A stretch of 64,000 bases of DNA, from the NCBI GenBank assembly GCA_019044685.2, contig JAGTXX020000006.1, forward strand, positions 2,623,501 through 2,687,500, given 5' to 3'. Shown here piece after piece: positions 11,637 to 23,266 of the stretch; positions within the stretch are counted from its first letter, which is position 1; every line of letters starts with the position of its first letter. A program made the translations under genes and the position numbers. The notes beneath the pieces are model-generated. The model searched no databases, was not told the DNA's origin, and saw only the letters and a program-made list of their open reading frames with translations. Source of the stretch: Nannochloris sp. 'desiccata'. Its lineage: Eukaryota; Chlorophyta; Trebouxiophyceae; Chlorellales; Chlorellaceae.

Positions 11637-13450
11637 ATGGTGCGACCTGTCAGAAAATCCGCAGGTGTTACAGCTGGGCGTAAGCGCAAAGTAAAGGACG
11701 ATTTCTTCGAAGTAGATGAAGTAGAGGAAGCTGTGTTCATGGGAAGTGACGATGAAGGCAAAGCGGCCGGAGACGCTAGCGAAGATGAAGAAGAAGATGA
11801 GCACGAAAGGGAGACTGCCGAGGAGAAAAGACTTAGACTAGGTAAGAGAAATTCCTTAAATCATAGTGTTTTTTGACGATCTTTTTAACCATTTATCTAA
11901 TAAAACCATATGGATGCTCTGTTTTCCTAGCTTCAATTCAACAATCTGATCATGTCAATTTCCTTCCCCGCTTCCTTGCTCAATTTTCTTCTCCTGCAGC
12001 CAAGGACTATTTAGACAACATCAAACGCGCTCAAGGAACCGCAGAAGGCGAATCTGATGACGATGATGCCGTAGCTGAACGATTACGGCAAGATGCCCTG
12101 GATGCAATGGGCCATTACCGGAGAAAAATAGCTCATCGAGTCGCCCTCCCGGAACTTCCGCTCACCTCTGAATTTAATTTAACAAACTCTGGTGGTCGTT
12201 TTCTACGTGGCCCTAGCCTTGCAGTCACAGCAACAGCGTTAACACACGACGAGTCTACTGTTTTTGCTGTCTCTAAAGATGGATCTATTTTCCAGTACGA
12301 CGTAGAAACGGGGAAAAGAAGTCGATTTGGGTTGACCAACTCAAAAAAGACTTCATATGGAAGTGGCGGCGGTGGAGGTGGTGGTAAAAATACCAAAAGT
12401 AATGAGCCTCTAACAGGTACAGCTGATTGGATTCGTCCTGCAGCACGTCAAGCCAATCGTTGCGGTCTATTATCCGCCGCTGTCAGCTCAGATGGTCGAT
12501 ATTTCGCGACCGGAGGCGGTGACAAGAAAGTCCACATCTATGACGCCCGCAGTGGAGACCATCTCCGTGCCTTTCCAGGACACAAAGATGCAGTGACCTG
12601 TTTGACTTTCCGTGAGGGGACCCATCAGTTGTATAGTGGCTCTTTAGACCGGTCGATTAAGCTATGGAGTCTTGAAGATATGGCATATGTGGATACTTTA
12701 TTTGGCCATCAAGCAGAAGTTTTAGCGTTGGATGCACTCCGTGCTGAGCGTGCTTTGAGTTGTGGAGCTGATAGAACATGCCGAGTATGGAAAATTGCAG
12801 AAGAAAGTCAGCTAGTTTTCCGTGGACATTGTTTGACTATTGAATCTGCCGCGTATGTGACTGGTGGGGAGTGGATTACGGGATCAGCTGATGGGTCGGT
12901 ACAATTTTGGAGATCGACAAAAAAGAAACCTGTGTTTTCAGCGCGTGATGCACATGGCATTAAGAGCAACCCTCGTAGTACGATTAATAATGGTACCAAT
13001 AATATCAATGCTTCCACTGGCAATGGTAATGTAGAAGGGGAAGAAGACATTTTAGAAATGAAAGAGCAAAGAGGTGCAGGCACCATTGGAGGTGCTGCTG
13101 CCACCTGGGTAGGCTCAGTTGCTGTGTGCCGTGGATCTGACGTCGTGGCTAGTGGAGCTGCCGACGGTGTTGTTCGTTTATGGAAGGTTCCAGATGCAAG
13201 TGGACGGGTGTTGATGCCTCTAGGTGGGTTGCCAGTAAGGGGCTTTGTGAATTCTATTCAGATTGGTAGGAGCGGGAACGTGCTGGTTGCTGGTGTGGGG
13301 CAAGAACCGAGGATGGGGAGGTGGTTACGAGATGCCAAAGCGAAGAATGGGGTGGTTGTATATAGAATACCGATGAGCGAAGAGACAGAAGAGGATAGAG
13401 AAGCTGTGGATGAGGATGAAGATGAAGTAGAAGCAAGCGATGAAGAATAA
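11637..13450 (+). CDS. RRP9: U3 snoRNP-associated WD40 protein RRP9 (U3-55K)
   Basis: U3-specific WD40 protein that binds the U3 box B/C region and is needed for 18S rRNA maturation. Exon 1 (11637-11841) and exon 2 (12000-13450) join in frame to 551 residues. Exon 2 starts after CTCCTGCAG, so the open stretch just upstream is intronic and the junction restores the family sequence EEKRLRLAKDYLDN. The N-terminus is basic then acidic (nuclear type). The middle has at least five WD40 blades (for example FATGGGDKKVHIYD, YSGSLDRSIKLW, CGADRTCRVW, TGSADGSVQFW and ASGAADGVVRLW). A Gly-rich loop and an Asn/Thr-rich loop are inserted between blades, and the C-terminus is acidic. TGTAA lies at about 13491-13495. 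Confidence 0.95.
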
Positions 13451-13812
13451 TGTCGGTGAAAAAAAAATGGTTTTGTTTTCGTCTTAAATGATGTAAGAGA
13501 CTGAACGTTGATAAATAAAGTGTAGATTTATTCCTTTCTATGATATAAAATCTTGTGTTTTGTAGCAAGGGATTAAACATCTGCTAGAATATAAAAGGAA
13601 TAGGAGAGAGGGCAGCGTGGGAATGGAAGCATAGCACAGCCTCTCTTCTGATCAGCTTGCCATATTCATTGAGAATCACGAGGTGGCGCATTCAAATAAT
13701 AGTACAAATAAACAGTTAACGCATATATCTGAGCATTTAGCAGGGCAGAACTACAATTTCTCTTTTCTGGGTGATGGTTTTGTGATTGAAATTTTCATAT
13801 TTAATTGAGAAG
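13451..13812. other. Intergenic RRP9 to NAA15
   Basis: This holds the RRP9 3' flank (TGTAA at about 13491-13495) and the NAA15 promoter region. No further gene was recognised. Confidence 0.45.
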
Positions 13813-16675
13813 ATGGCACCCAAACAGGAGGCAAACAGCCAGGTGCTCCCTAACAAGGAAGCGGCCTTGTTTAGGCAATTAGTCAAGCAATATGAGGTAA
13901 GACCAAAACGATGCATTGTCTGTTGAAAACTTTGAAATCATTACAAATGGCAAATTTCATCTAATGATGAGATACAGAGATTTGCAATAAATCTTCTCTC
14001 GCATGCATTACACTTATTATTTCAGTTTTACTAACACATCAATATTCCACTTTATGCAGAGCAAGATGTACAAAAAAGGTATTAAAACGGCCGACACCGT
14101 CCTACGCAAGTTCCCCGACAACGGCGAGACTTTAGCCATGAAAGGCCTTCTCCTCAACTGTTTAGAACGGAAAGAAGAAGCGTACGATTACGTCAAACGC
14201 GGTGTCAGGGCTAACATCAAGTCACATGTATGCTGGCATGTCTATGGCCTTTTATATCGATCAGATAGAGATTACGACGAAGCGATCAAATGCTACAAAA
14301 ACGCACTAAGGATGGAAAAGGATAATTTAACCGTTCTACGTGATTTAACACAATTGCAAGTACAAATGCGTGATTTATCTGGTTTTTTAGACTCGAGGCA
14401 AAAGTTGTTGGAGCTGAAACCGAATAATAGACAAAGTTGGGTTGGATTGGCACTAGCTCATCATCTTGAAGGTAACAACCAAGTGGCAGCAACTGTGATT
14501 GAACAATACGAAGCCACTGTCGATGATGTGAGTACGCCTACAGAAGCCTATGAACACAGTGAAATTTTGCTGTATAAGGCCAAAATCTTAGAGGAGGGTG
14601 AAAAGTATGGGGAGGCTCTTGAAGCGGTGGAGGCAGCTGAAAAGAGAGGTTTATTAAAAGACAAGCTTTCTACTTTAGAAAGCCGTGGGAGACTTTTATT
14701 AAAACTAAACCGTTCTGAAGAAGCTGAAGGTGTGTATAGAAGGCTATTAAATATAAATACAGAGCAGCATGAATACCATGATGGCCTGCTGAGCGCGCTA
14801 CGTGCGCAAGGTGCAGCTGGTGATGCTGATGCTGTTGCTACAGTCTACGCTGCTCTTCAAGAACAGTACCCTCACAGCACTGTTGCTCGTAGAAGTCCAT
14901 TGGACTTTATGCCAGGAGATAGCTCTGCTTTTGAAGCTGCTGCAGACGTGTTTGTGAGGAAATATATTGCCAAGGGCATTCCGTCTTTATTTGCTGAGCT
15001 AAAACCATTGTATGTCGACGTAAAGAAAACTGAAACTCTAGGAAGAGTGATGCTGCGGTTTGAAGAAGCGTTGACTACGTCTGGTCAATTTCCTGAACCT
15101 GTTGTGCCCCCAGCGCCTCACCACGTTTTGTCTACCCCCGCACCTGGAAGCGAAGGTGCTGCTGAAGCCTTAGTTTGGACTCGTTTATATTTATCTCTTC
15201 ATTATGATACTTTAGGAGACGCAGCACAGGCATTGAAAATAATAGATGGCTGTATCGAGAAAACTCCTTCTTTGGTCGAGCTGCACAGCGCGAGAGCTCG
15301 CATTTTAAAACACGCTGGAGATTTTACTGGCGCAGCTGCTGCAGCTCAACACGCTCGTACTTTAGACGCTTCAGATAGGTATTTAAATTGCGTGGCTACA
15401 AAGGCACTGTTCAAGGCAGGGCAAGTTGAGGAGGCCGAGCGAGTGGTTTCTTTATTTACCCGGGATGGTGAGCAAGCGAATAATTTATACGATATGCAAG
15501 CAACGTGGTATGAAATTAGTGCAGGAAGGGCATATTTAGCTCGTGGTGAGTATGGTCGCGCACTGAAAAGATTCCTCAAAGTGGATTCTCACTTTTTGGA
15601 TTTTGTAGAAGACCAGTTTGATTTTCATCAATATTGCTTGAGGAAACAAACTATGCGTGTATATGTCGACATGTTGCGTATGGAAGACGATTTATACAAA
15701 CATCCTGTATACGCCAAAGCGGTTGAAGGTGCTGTTGCTACGTATTTGCAACTATTTGACAACCCTGGAAAATCTACTGAAGAGGTGGAAGCTGAAAAAG
15801 TAGCTGCCATGGCACCTGAAGAAGCGAAGAAGTATTTACAAAAGAAGAGAAAAGAAGAAGCTAAAAAGTTGAAAGAAGCTGAAAATGCAAATGCAGCGAG
15901 CCCGGCTGCGGCTGGGGGTGGTGCTGGTAAGAAAGGTGGTGGCGATTCTAAGAAGCCTGTTGATACAGACCCTGATGGTGTTCTTTTAGCAGCTACAAAA
16001 GACCCCTTGGGTGAAGCTACAAAGCTTCTGAAACGTTTACTAACTGCTGCGCCTGATCGGTTGGAAACGCAGTTGATGGCTTTTGAAATTTATTCTCGAA
16101 AGAAGAAAATGTTATTGGCTCTCAAGGCTGTGAAAAAGGCAGCTGAGTTGGCTCCTGACGGTGGAAAAGAGAACCCTAGAGTCCACCATGCCTTGGTTCG
16201 CCTTGCTTCATTAGTAGAACAGGAGCAAGAAGGGAATGATGTCGTTTCTTCTGTGTTGAAAGATCAAGTAGGGGACCTTCTTGGCAGCCCAAGCACCACT
16301 GCAGCAAAGTACCACGCTGCCTGGGTGCAACAGCATGGCAGCGCTTCTTTAGCTCATCGTTTTACTGCTGCTCAAGCAACTGCTGCTTTGGATTCTACAA
16401 AGAGGGCACAAGCTGCAGCTGAGCTTGCAAAGGCTGGACCATGTGGTGCTTCCCACCCTGAATGTGTTCAAGTCCACAAGTGGTTGAGCAGCGGTGATGA
16501 CAGTAACTATGATGGTGGCGGTACTGCTGCTGCTGCTGCTGCTGAATTTGCTGCAGCGTGTGCCAAGGTATTCAAGTGGTCTAGATACTTTGATGGTGAG
16601 CATTGTGTGCCCTTACCGGAGAAAACGAATGGTGTTGACGCAGCAGCAAAAGGTGTTGGAAACTTGAAGATTTAG
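13813..16675 (+). CDS. NAA15: NatA N-alpha-acetyltransferase auxiliary subunit NAA15
   Basis: TPR scaffold that anchors the catalytic NAA10 to the ribosome for co-translational N-terminal acetylation. Exon 1 (13813-13896, 28 codons, MAPKQEANSQVLPNKEAALF) and exon 2 (14060-16675) join in phase 0 to 899 residues, close to the usual 850-900. The junction gives QYESKMYKKGIKTADTVLRKFPDNGETLAMKGL, a characteristic NAA15 start. TPR-type helices run through most of the length. A charged linker EEAKKYLQKKRKEEAKKLK near residue 610 is followed by an Ala/Gly-rich spacer and the C-terminal block DPDGVLLAATKDPLGEATK typical of NARP1 proteins. A TGTAA lies about 50 nt after the stop. Confidence 0.95.
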
Positions 16676-16926
16676 AAGTATACCGCCTTTTATTTTTTTG
16701 TTCTCTTTATATTTCGTGCATGTAATACATTGATCTTAAGTCTGTTATAAAGAAGGTAACGTTTATTATGCTAGGAGGTGGAGCAAAGCAAGGTGCAGCT
16801 GGTAAAGAAAATTTAAAAAGCGATCAACATCTCTCGATGCACGTGAAAGACTGCGTCGGCAAGAAGGAAAAATGAAAAACACATTTCTTCATAATTATTT
16901 CTTTCTACAAATCTAATACTTTTATT

Positions 16927-18742
16927 TTACTCTTCACTATCTACAATACCACCTCCTATGATGGCAAAAGAAGCTTCCGCTTCAGGCAAATTAGGCGACT
17001 GCACCAGCTTGGCCAAACGCTGGGTACCTTTGCCCTTGCGAACACTAATACGGAAAGTGGATGCATGAGCCATTACATGGCCGCCAATAGCTTTCTTCGG
17101 GTCATTGACAAACATAGCGCCACCAGAAGGGTCAGACATGACTTGATTAGTGTAGAAAACAGCGATGTTGAACTCACAAGCGAGCTGCAGAAATATAATG
17201 GGAAGGAAAGAAGGAGATAAAGATATGGGGAAATGGGGAGAAAAGGTTTAAAAAAATGGTGGTGGAAGTAGTGAAAAGAAGGAATAGCAATTGTTCTAGA
17301 TAGAGTATGTATATACCTTTTTCAGCTTGCTAAGAAGCTGATTAAGCTTCTGCTGACGTTCAGAGAGCTCACCACGTCCAGAAAAGTCAGTACGGAAGAG
17401 AGAGGTCAAAGAATCCTGCAGAAAGTTGGAAAACAGGAAATCAAAAGGTGCAATGAAACGAACTTTTCAGCAATTGGAATAAAACCTAGACTTACAAAAA
17501 TTAAGATCTTGAAAGGCTCCTTCACCATCATAGCTGCAGCTTCTTCCAAAAGATCGATTTGCTGCTCATAAGTATGTGCACGAGCGTGCACGATGTTTCC
17601 AAGGATGTCTTTAGGCTCCAGTTCATAGCGCTGTGAGATATCAGCTATACGAGAAGTACGAAAAGAGCCTTCAGTATCGATAAAAACGACTTTGCCAGGG
17701 TTTTTATCGTTGATTTGAGAAGTGACGCACAAGTTGTGACAGATCTGCGTTTTACCGCAGCGGTATTCGCCATAGATTTCGGTCAGGGCCTTGGTTTCTA
17801 CCCCGCCACCAAGAAGGTTGTCAAGAGCAGCAGAGCCAGTAGAGATGCGCACTGCAGAGATATAAGTAAATGAAGAGAAAAGTTGTGAAGTATTGTTATA
17901 AATAAGGGAAGGGCTTGTTGTTCTTGCTGTCAAAAAAAAAAGCTCTTCTTACCGATTTCGCGTTTGCAGATTGCGTCAAGCTCCAAGGCAGTTTGAAACA
18001 TGCCACGATTGCAGAGCTTCTTGGCAGCTTCAAGTATCTTATCAATTTTGGCTTCACTAAGACCCTTGATGTCGCACAGAACCTGTAAGAGGAAAATAAA
18101 AGAAGGAAGCTTTCTGGTGAGGAAACAGGGCGAGCGCTCGAGTAGGAAGAGAAGCGTTATGGAAAATTGAAATATAGCAACTACGAAAAGCATATAACCT
18201 TTTTAGGTTCCATTATAAGCCTATCGACGGTAAAGAAGCCAGCATCTCTTGCTTTCTTGATGTCGCCTGCGAGATGAAGCCAGAGAGTGAGGTTCAAAGC
18301 TTTCATGAAGAGCTCGCGAGAAACAAGAAATGTGGTTCTAGCTCTTACCTTTGTTGATACCGAGCTCTTCAAGTCTTTCGATAGGCTCAAACTGCATATG
18401 AAAAGGAAATGATGGGGAGAAAGAGGTCAGAAAATGCCATAGCGTTTAGAAGGAGGGTGTGCTTTGGCAGAGGTTTCGTTTCCAAGCGCCGGGCCAAGCA
18501 GGCAACCCTCCAAGAGCGTTCTAAGAGAAACACCTAATATTGTAGCACTTTCTACAGGTATCAAAGCTTCTATATTGATAGGGAAGTTTCTAGAAATATA
18601 TCTCGAGCAGGACATTGCAAAGTCTGCAAGCGTGGTGCTGGAAGCTGAGCGCTCGAGATATCAAGAAGCTTACCTCAGGGACTTCAGGCACCTCCTCTAT
18701 GGCCTGGGTGACGGCAGCTGCGTTCTCAATTAGAGTTTCCAT
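16927..18742 (-). CDS. DMC1: Meiotic recombinase DMC1
   Basis: RecA-family strand-exchange protein for interhomologue recombination in meiosis. Seven exons (18674-18742, 18349-18391, 18199-18266, 17953-18082, 17496-17851, 17317-17415, 16927-17184) join in frame to 340 residues, the usual DMC1 length. It has an N-terminal HhH region ([23 protein letters not shown]), Walker A as GEYRCGKTQ, Walker B in ILIFDSLTSLF, loop 1 with [16 protein letters not shown] and loop 2 after [11 protein letters not shown]. The segments TNQV.DP.GG and GGHV.AHA, and FRKGKG-like VRKGKG, favour DMC1 over RAD51. It is the most intron-dense gene in the window (six introns of 80-282 nt). The 282-nt first intron contains an open frame on the opposite strand that I regard as chance. 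Confidence 0.9.
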
Positions 18743-19050
18743 CGTATGTTTAAATCTGCAAGAAGACGGACAGGAAAGAAGAAGAATTTAGTTGACTAGA
18801 CTGGGTGAGATCGACTTGCGAAGGGATCAAGCCAGCACACTCACGTTGGTAGTTAGCTAAAAGCAGAATTGAGTGCTTGTCTGAGTTCAGGAATAGTTTT
18901 AAATAAATAAAACTATATTGAGATGAAGCATGGCCTGGTTTTAAAGAATGCATCAGAAGAAAGTCAAACCAAGGCGTTGACCATCTCTTGTGCTCCAAAT
19001 GAGCTCTTATTCTTACAGACTATATTTGTATATCAGCGGATCATTGCAAA
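18743..19050. other. Intergenic upstream of DMC1
   Basis: Minus-strand 5' flank of DMC1 and 3' flank of the USP gene. A TTACA on the plus strand (19012-19016) is a minus-strand TGTAA about 35 nt beyond the USP stop. No gene was recognised. Confidence 0.45.
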
Positions 19051-21021
19051 TTAAAGTGCATCAAATAAAATAACCAAAATTTTCTCATCTCTGTTCCACA
19101 CTATTTTTCTCGCTGGCAGCTCTACCTGCACAGGCAGCGGCAATCTCAAATGACAACCACCACAACTCACTTCTGCAAAGACCGGCTTTCCATTCTTCAG
19201 ATCTAATTGCGGCACTGCTGCAGAATCATCATCATCGAAAGTAGGTAAACGTACTTTCAGCCAAAGTACACGAGCTCCACTGTCGTTCTTTTCAATCTCA
19301 AAAACGTAGCTCACAAAATTCTCTTGGCTTTCTTCTTCTTCCTCTTCTTCCTCTGTAGCATTACGGGGTTTCACTTCTTCTATTGCCTCTTGTGTTGCTG
19401 CAGACTTCTCTACTATGTCAGCAATAGCTCCATTAGTCATAGCAGTGGCATCACCGCCTACTCCCCCACCCCCACTGAGCAACTGCGGCATTCGAGGGTG
19501 TTTCCTTTCATAAAACAACAAATATGCGTCCTCTTGTTGCTTCAATACAATATCTGCAGATAGAGGGGATACGACATCGTCATCACAGACGTACCACTGA
19601 CCATTCTGGCTATCGCTGCTATTAGTACTGCTACAATTACGTCCACCCCCACCCCCACCTCCGTAGCGGACTACTGAAATGTAATGACCATCTTCTGTCG
19701 TACTACCTTCATGCGTGACCACAGCATACAATTCATACACAGTAGGCGCAGCATCAAGCGCATCCAAAGCCATAAATGGAGTCAAGTCAAGCTCTAAAGG
19801 AAACTCAACAGCAGCGGAATTTTTTTGAGGCGCCTCCTCCCCTGCACCAAAGAAATTCATGCCTACGCGGCTTAACTGGATAGCTAGGATATTGGGAGCG
19901 ATTTCTATAACGTTGGATTTGCGAGCTTTGACACGCGCACAGCATGCATCGCAGCGGTATGCATCATCTCCTTCTAATATTTCTACAGCTGTGAAATTTT
20001 CAAGTAAATTTTCCAAAGTGTGAGGGGCCTTTTTTAATTTTCCTTCAGGAACCGAGAGCATGATGCCAGTATCTGTAGCGTAAGATTTAGATACCTTGCC
20101 ACACTTTGTACATTCGACCTGAGTACGCGTATAGCAGGTAAAAACGTGATTCATTAGAGTTGTTTGTTTAGAAAATTGATCCAATTTTTTAATCGTAGCC
20201 GCCCCGCCCTTTATTTTTGCTTCATTTTCTCGTAGAAAAACACATTCTATAGCATCTAACAGAGCGACATAGAGTTCTTGAGCATCATGTTGGTCTCCAA
20301 AGGCGAATGAAGAGTTTAAATGATGCACAAAATGAGTGAAATATCGAATAGAAAGAGGATTTCTGCTGTAAGACCCATTACTACCACCGCCACCGTCTGC
20401 TGCTCGAGGTTGAGGCGAGGTTTCAAAGACTTCTTGGGCTAGAGAAACCAGACAACAAAGGGGACACCACTGCGTCTTTGCATTTCTATACAAATCTGCA
20501 GCTGGGCTAGGGCAGGTGTGCTCATTTGTGAGTAGATACGCAGCGAAAGGGCGAGTTGCAAGGAAAATTTGCAAAATAGCGTTGATATAACATGTGTTGC
20601 CTAAATTGAAAATACCGCAAGGAACTCGATTAGATAACGAGATAGAGTTCCAGTTCTGAATAAATTTATCGTACGGGTAGAGCTCCATCGTTGCAATAGG
20701 GATGGCTGCGTTGCTTTGGGGGTTTGCGGGAGCTGCTGGTGCCGCAGAGGAGGAAGAAGTTGAGCAGACAGCAGCGGCGCCATTGGTGTTTGTTTTGGGT
20801 GTCAGAGCAGCCAGAGTGCGAGCTTTCAGAGCTGCACATTCTTTTTTGTGTTCTGGCCAATGTTTTATTTGGCACGCACGGCCACAGTAGCCAACTCCTG
20901 CGCAATTCTTGCAACGATGAAGAGCGTGATTGCCACAGATTGCACAGTCCTTCAAAAGCGCAGTCACAGCTTCAGCAGAAGGAGGTTGGTATGGCTTTTT
21001 CCACCATAGTTCAGGTGCCAT
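19051..21021 (-). CDS. Ubiquitin-specific protease with N-terminal MYND zinc finger
   Basis: Cysteine deubiquitinase of the USP/UBP class, with the MYND-USP architecture of plant UBP15-19. It is a single exon of 656 residues. A MYND finger occupies residues 26-62 (ligands C26, C29, C37, C40, C46, C50, H58, C62). The Cys box is GIFNLGNTCYINA with catalytic C144. The QQ-type box is GDQHDAQELYVALLD. Two CxxC pairs (CTKCG and CDACC) form the zinc-binding finger, and the His box is EDGHYISVVRY with the nearby CDDDVVSPLS. A low-complexity Gly/Asn loop is inserted just before the last block, and the C-terminal ~130 residues are acidic and unassigned. All catalytic elements are present, so it should be active. 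The substrate is unknown. Confidence 0.92.
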   Translation of the reverse strand: MAPELWWKKPYQPPSAEAVTALLKDCAICGNHALHRCKNCAGVGYCGRACQIKHWPEHKKECAALKARTLAALTPKTNTNGAAAVCSTSSSSAAPAAPANPQSNAAIPIATMELYPYDKFIQNWNSISLSNRVPCGIFNLGNTCYINAILQIFLATRPFAAYLLTNEHTCPSPAADLYRNAKTQWCPLCCLVSLAQEVFETSPQPRAADGGGGSNGSYSRNPLSIRYFTHFVHHLNSSFAFGDQHDAQELYVALLDAIECVFLRENEAKIKGGAATIKKLDQFSKQTTLMNHVFTCYTRTQVECTKCGKVSKSYATDTGIMLSVPEGKLKKAPHTLENLLENFTAVEILEGDDAYRCDACCARVKARKSNVIEIAPNILAIQLSRVGMNFFGAGEEAPQKNSAAVEFPLELDLTPFMALDALDAAPTVYELYAVVTHEGSTTEDGHYISVVRYGGGGGGGRNCSSTNSSDSQNGQWYVCDDDVVSPLSADIVLKQQEDAYLLFYERKHPRMPQLLSGGGGVGGDATAMTNGAIADIVEKSAATQEAIEEVKPRNATEEEEEEEESQENFVSYVFEIEKNDSGARVLWLKVRLPTFDDDDSAAVPQLDLKNGKPVFAEVSCGGCHLRLPLPVQVELPARKIVWNRDEKILVILFDAL

Positions 21022-21416
21022 CGCGATACCACTATTTCATCTGTCTATTACCTAGTCTACTGGGAATTATTCTTTCTGATCAGAATGAATTCACAAGATT
21101 TATTCAATAATAGATCGCAATGACCCATCAGGCGCATCTTAACGGCTAGCATATTAATATTATTGGGATATGTGATTTCTTTAACGACTTGATGAGTTTC
21201 ATTTTCAAAAATCCACAAAAATCCAAAAAAGTTTCAAATCAATTCCAGTAATAAATTGCAAGCCCAATGCTGCGCGACGGCAATCTCTATGTCTTTATGT
21301 ATACTCATTATCGGTGATACGGCGCATATAGTTAGTTTGTGCAGCTTAGGTGAAAGCCGCCAAATTGTTCTCCGTGCCCAGCCTTTAGAGTCCTAAACAC
21401 AATTAACACAATTGCA
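21022..21416. promoter_or_regulatory. Divergent intergenic region, USP / CaaX kinase
   Basis: 395 bp separate the two start codons, so promoters of both genes are expected here. An AT-rich A/T-tract segment occurs at about 21200-21260. No motif is assigned. Confidence 0.4.
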
Positions 21417-23266
21417 ATGGCGCCATTGGAGCCAGCAGAAAGTACTTTATCCATGTCCCGATCGTATTCTGAGCCTCTGGATGCGTTTCATAGACCTGTT
21501 ATAGATCCTAGAGCAGATATTAGCAATCTAGATGACGACGTGCTCTCTATAGCTACTAGCACCCAATCATCTGCTGCAAGAGCTCATTCAGTGGGTTCTG
21601 GCCGCAAAAAGACTTTAGCTTCAGTCTATCGAGCTCAGAATAAAGCTCCTGATTTATGGAAGACATCGGCTGTCTCAGAGTACGTCTCCGACAGGCATTC
21701 TATCGCAGCACTGAAAGATTTGTGTGGTAGCGATGAAGGGATTTACATCAATGGAGATGCCTTAAAGCACGTAAAGAACCTGGGCGAAGGAGCCTACGCT
21801 GGTAAGTAGTTCAAGGCTGCAATTGGAGCCATTTTGTCTGCCTCTGCTTGGGCGCAGTCAACCTGCACGTGATCGGTGTGAGCTGCTGAAAAAAAAATTC
21901 ACTGCCGTTGGGCGCCTCTTTGCTGCCCACAGCAAAGTAGCTCTACTCTACAAAATCGGTCTCAATTGTACAGCGTCCTCGACTTAATAATACCATGTAG
22001 CGATCTAATAGACCATTCTCTTCAATTTGTGCTTACATACTATCGCTTTCCTCTCTGCAGAGGTCAGCATTGCCGAATACCGAGGCCAAGATGGCACATT
22101 ACCTCCTCGCCAAGTAGCTGTCAAACAACTGAAAAGTCAAGTGATGACGAGTGCTTCTGATGTAGTTGATTTTGTCGAAGAAGTGCGCGTCCTCCACAGG
22201 CTCAGTGCTCACAGGTATGTCCCTGCATTTTTCATTGTTTCCTCCTAATGAAATTACACCGCACCGCTACCACCGCAGAATTTCTTCTTCTTTAATTTTT
22301 TTATTCCCGTGCATTAATAATTCTCTATGTTTTATTTGCAGAAACATTGTTGACTTCGTTGGCTTTGGTTGCCTCGACACCAGCAGCTGTGAAGCTGAAT
22401 GGCGCACACTCTTTCTCGTTCAAGAGTACATGCACGGAGGCACCTTGAAATCTAAAATATTAAATCAAATGGTGAAACGACCTCAAATAGTCTATACACA
22501 CGTCCAAGGCCTTCGCTGGTGTTTAAATATCGCTGAAGGTATCGCTGCGATGCATGCAAGTGTGCCTATGGTGATTCATAGAGACTTGAAATCAGATAAT
22601 GTCTTGTTAACAAACCATGGGACAGATGCGGTGGCCAAAATTGCCGACTTGGGCCTTCATGCAATGGTGACCGCACAAGGCGTTGAAGATCCAAACGCGC
22701 CTTTCACAGATGTCGACAGTGCTGAATCTGAATGCGATACTCTTTCTGTAGATCGACCTTCATTTGATAGCCCTTTTAAGCCTGCAAAGAGTTACACTGT
22801 GGTGGGCAGCGAGGCCATAAACCCATTACGAAGTGGTCAAGCTGCTGCAGAAGACGTTGTTTTATGGAAAATGACTGGCAAAACTGGCGCATTCTGTTAT
22901 ATGGCACCTGAAGTATTACTTGGAGAGCCTTATAACGAAAAAGTAGACGTTTTCTCTCTTGGTGTTATTATTTTTGAAGTGTTTAGTCAACGGCTCATCG
23001 GTGCGGATTATTTGAATTCAGTTGGGTGGGACGAAAGCGAGGCACACGCTCATAAAGTCGCTGCAGGGTATAGACCTCCATTCCCTTTATTCATGCATGA
23101 TGAAATTCGCCAGTTAATTGATGTGTGCTGGTCAGGGACACCGGCATTACGGCCATCCATGGCGGAAGTCGTCTGTCGATTGAGGGCACTTCAAGAAATG
23201 GGAATTGTTGAAGAGATGGATGCAGTACAGGCGAAATCTAGTGGCTGCGGATGTAGTTTAATGTAA
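21417..23266 (+). CDS. TKL-like protein kinase with C-terminal CaaX box
   Basis: Three exons (21417-21801, 22061-22214, 22342-23266) join in frame to 487 residues. The kinase domain has a Gly-rich loop (GEGAYAEVSIAEY, split by intron 1), the VAVKQLK lysine, HRDLKSDNVLL, a metal-binding DLG in place of DFG (IADLGL), FCYMAPEVLLGEP and DVFSLGVIIFEV. An insertion of about 60 residues, rich in acidic residues, sits between DLG and the APE motif. The catalytic Lys, HRD Asp and DxG Asp are all present, so activity is likely. The sequence resembles TKL/Raf-like plant and algal kinases, without a clear orthologue that I recognise. The C-terminus reads SGCGCSLM: CSLM fits a CaaX farnesylation box, with an extra upstream Cys available for palmitoylation, which predicts membrane attachment. 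Confidence 0.88.

Noticed and set aside
11842..11999. Open frame continuing upstream of RRP9 exon 2
   Set aside because: It is intronic; the CTCCTGCAG acceptor at 11999 restores the conserved LRLAKDYLDN segment and keeps phase with exon 1.
18464..18733. Plus-strand ORF over DMC1 exon 1 and intron 1
   Set aside because: It overlaps a confirmed exon in antisense and is mostly intronic.
16927..18742. RAD51 rather than DMC1
   Set aside because: The QVMSDPSGG and GGHVMAHA segments and the C-terminal block match DMC1; RAD51 has QVVAQVDG and GGNIIAHA-like sequence.
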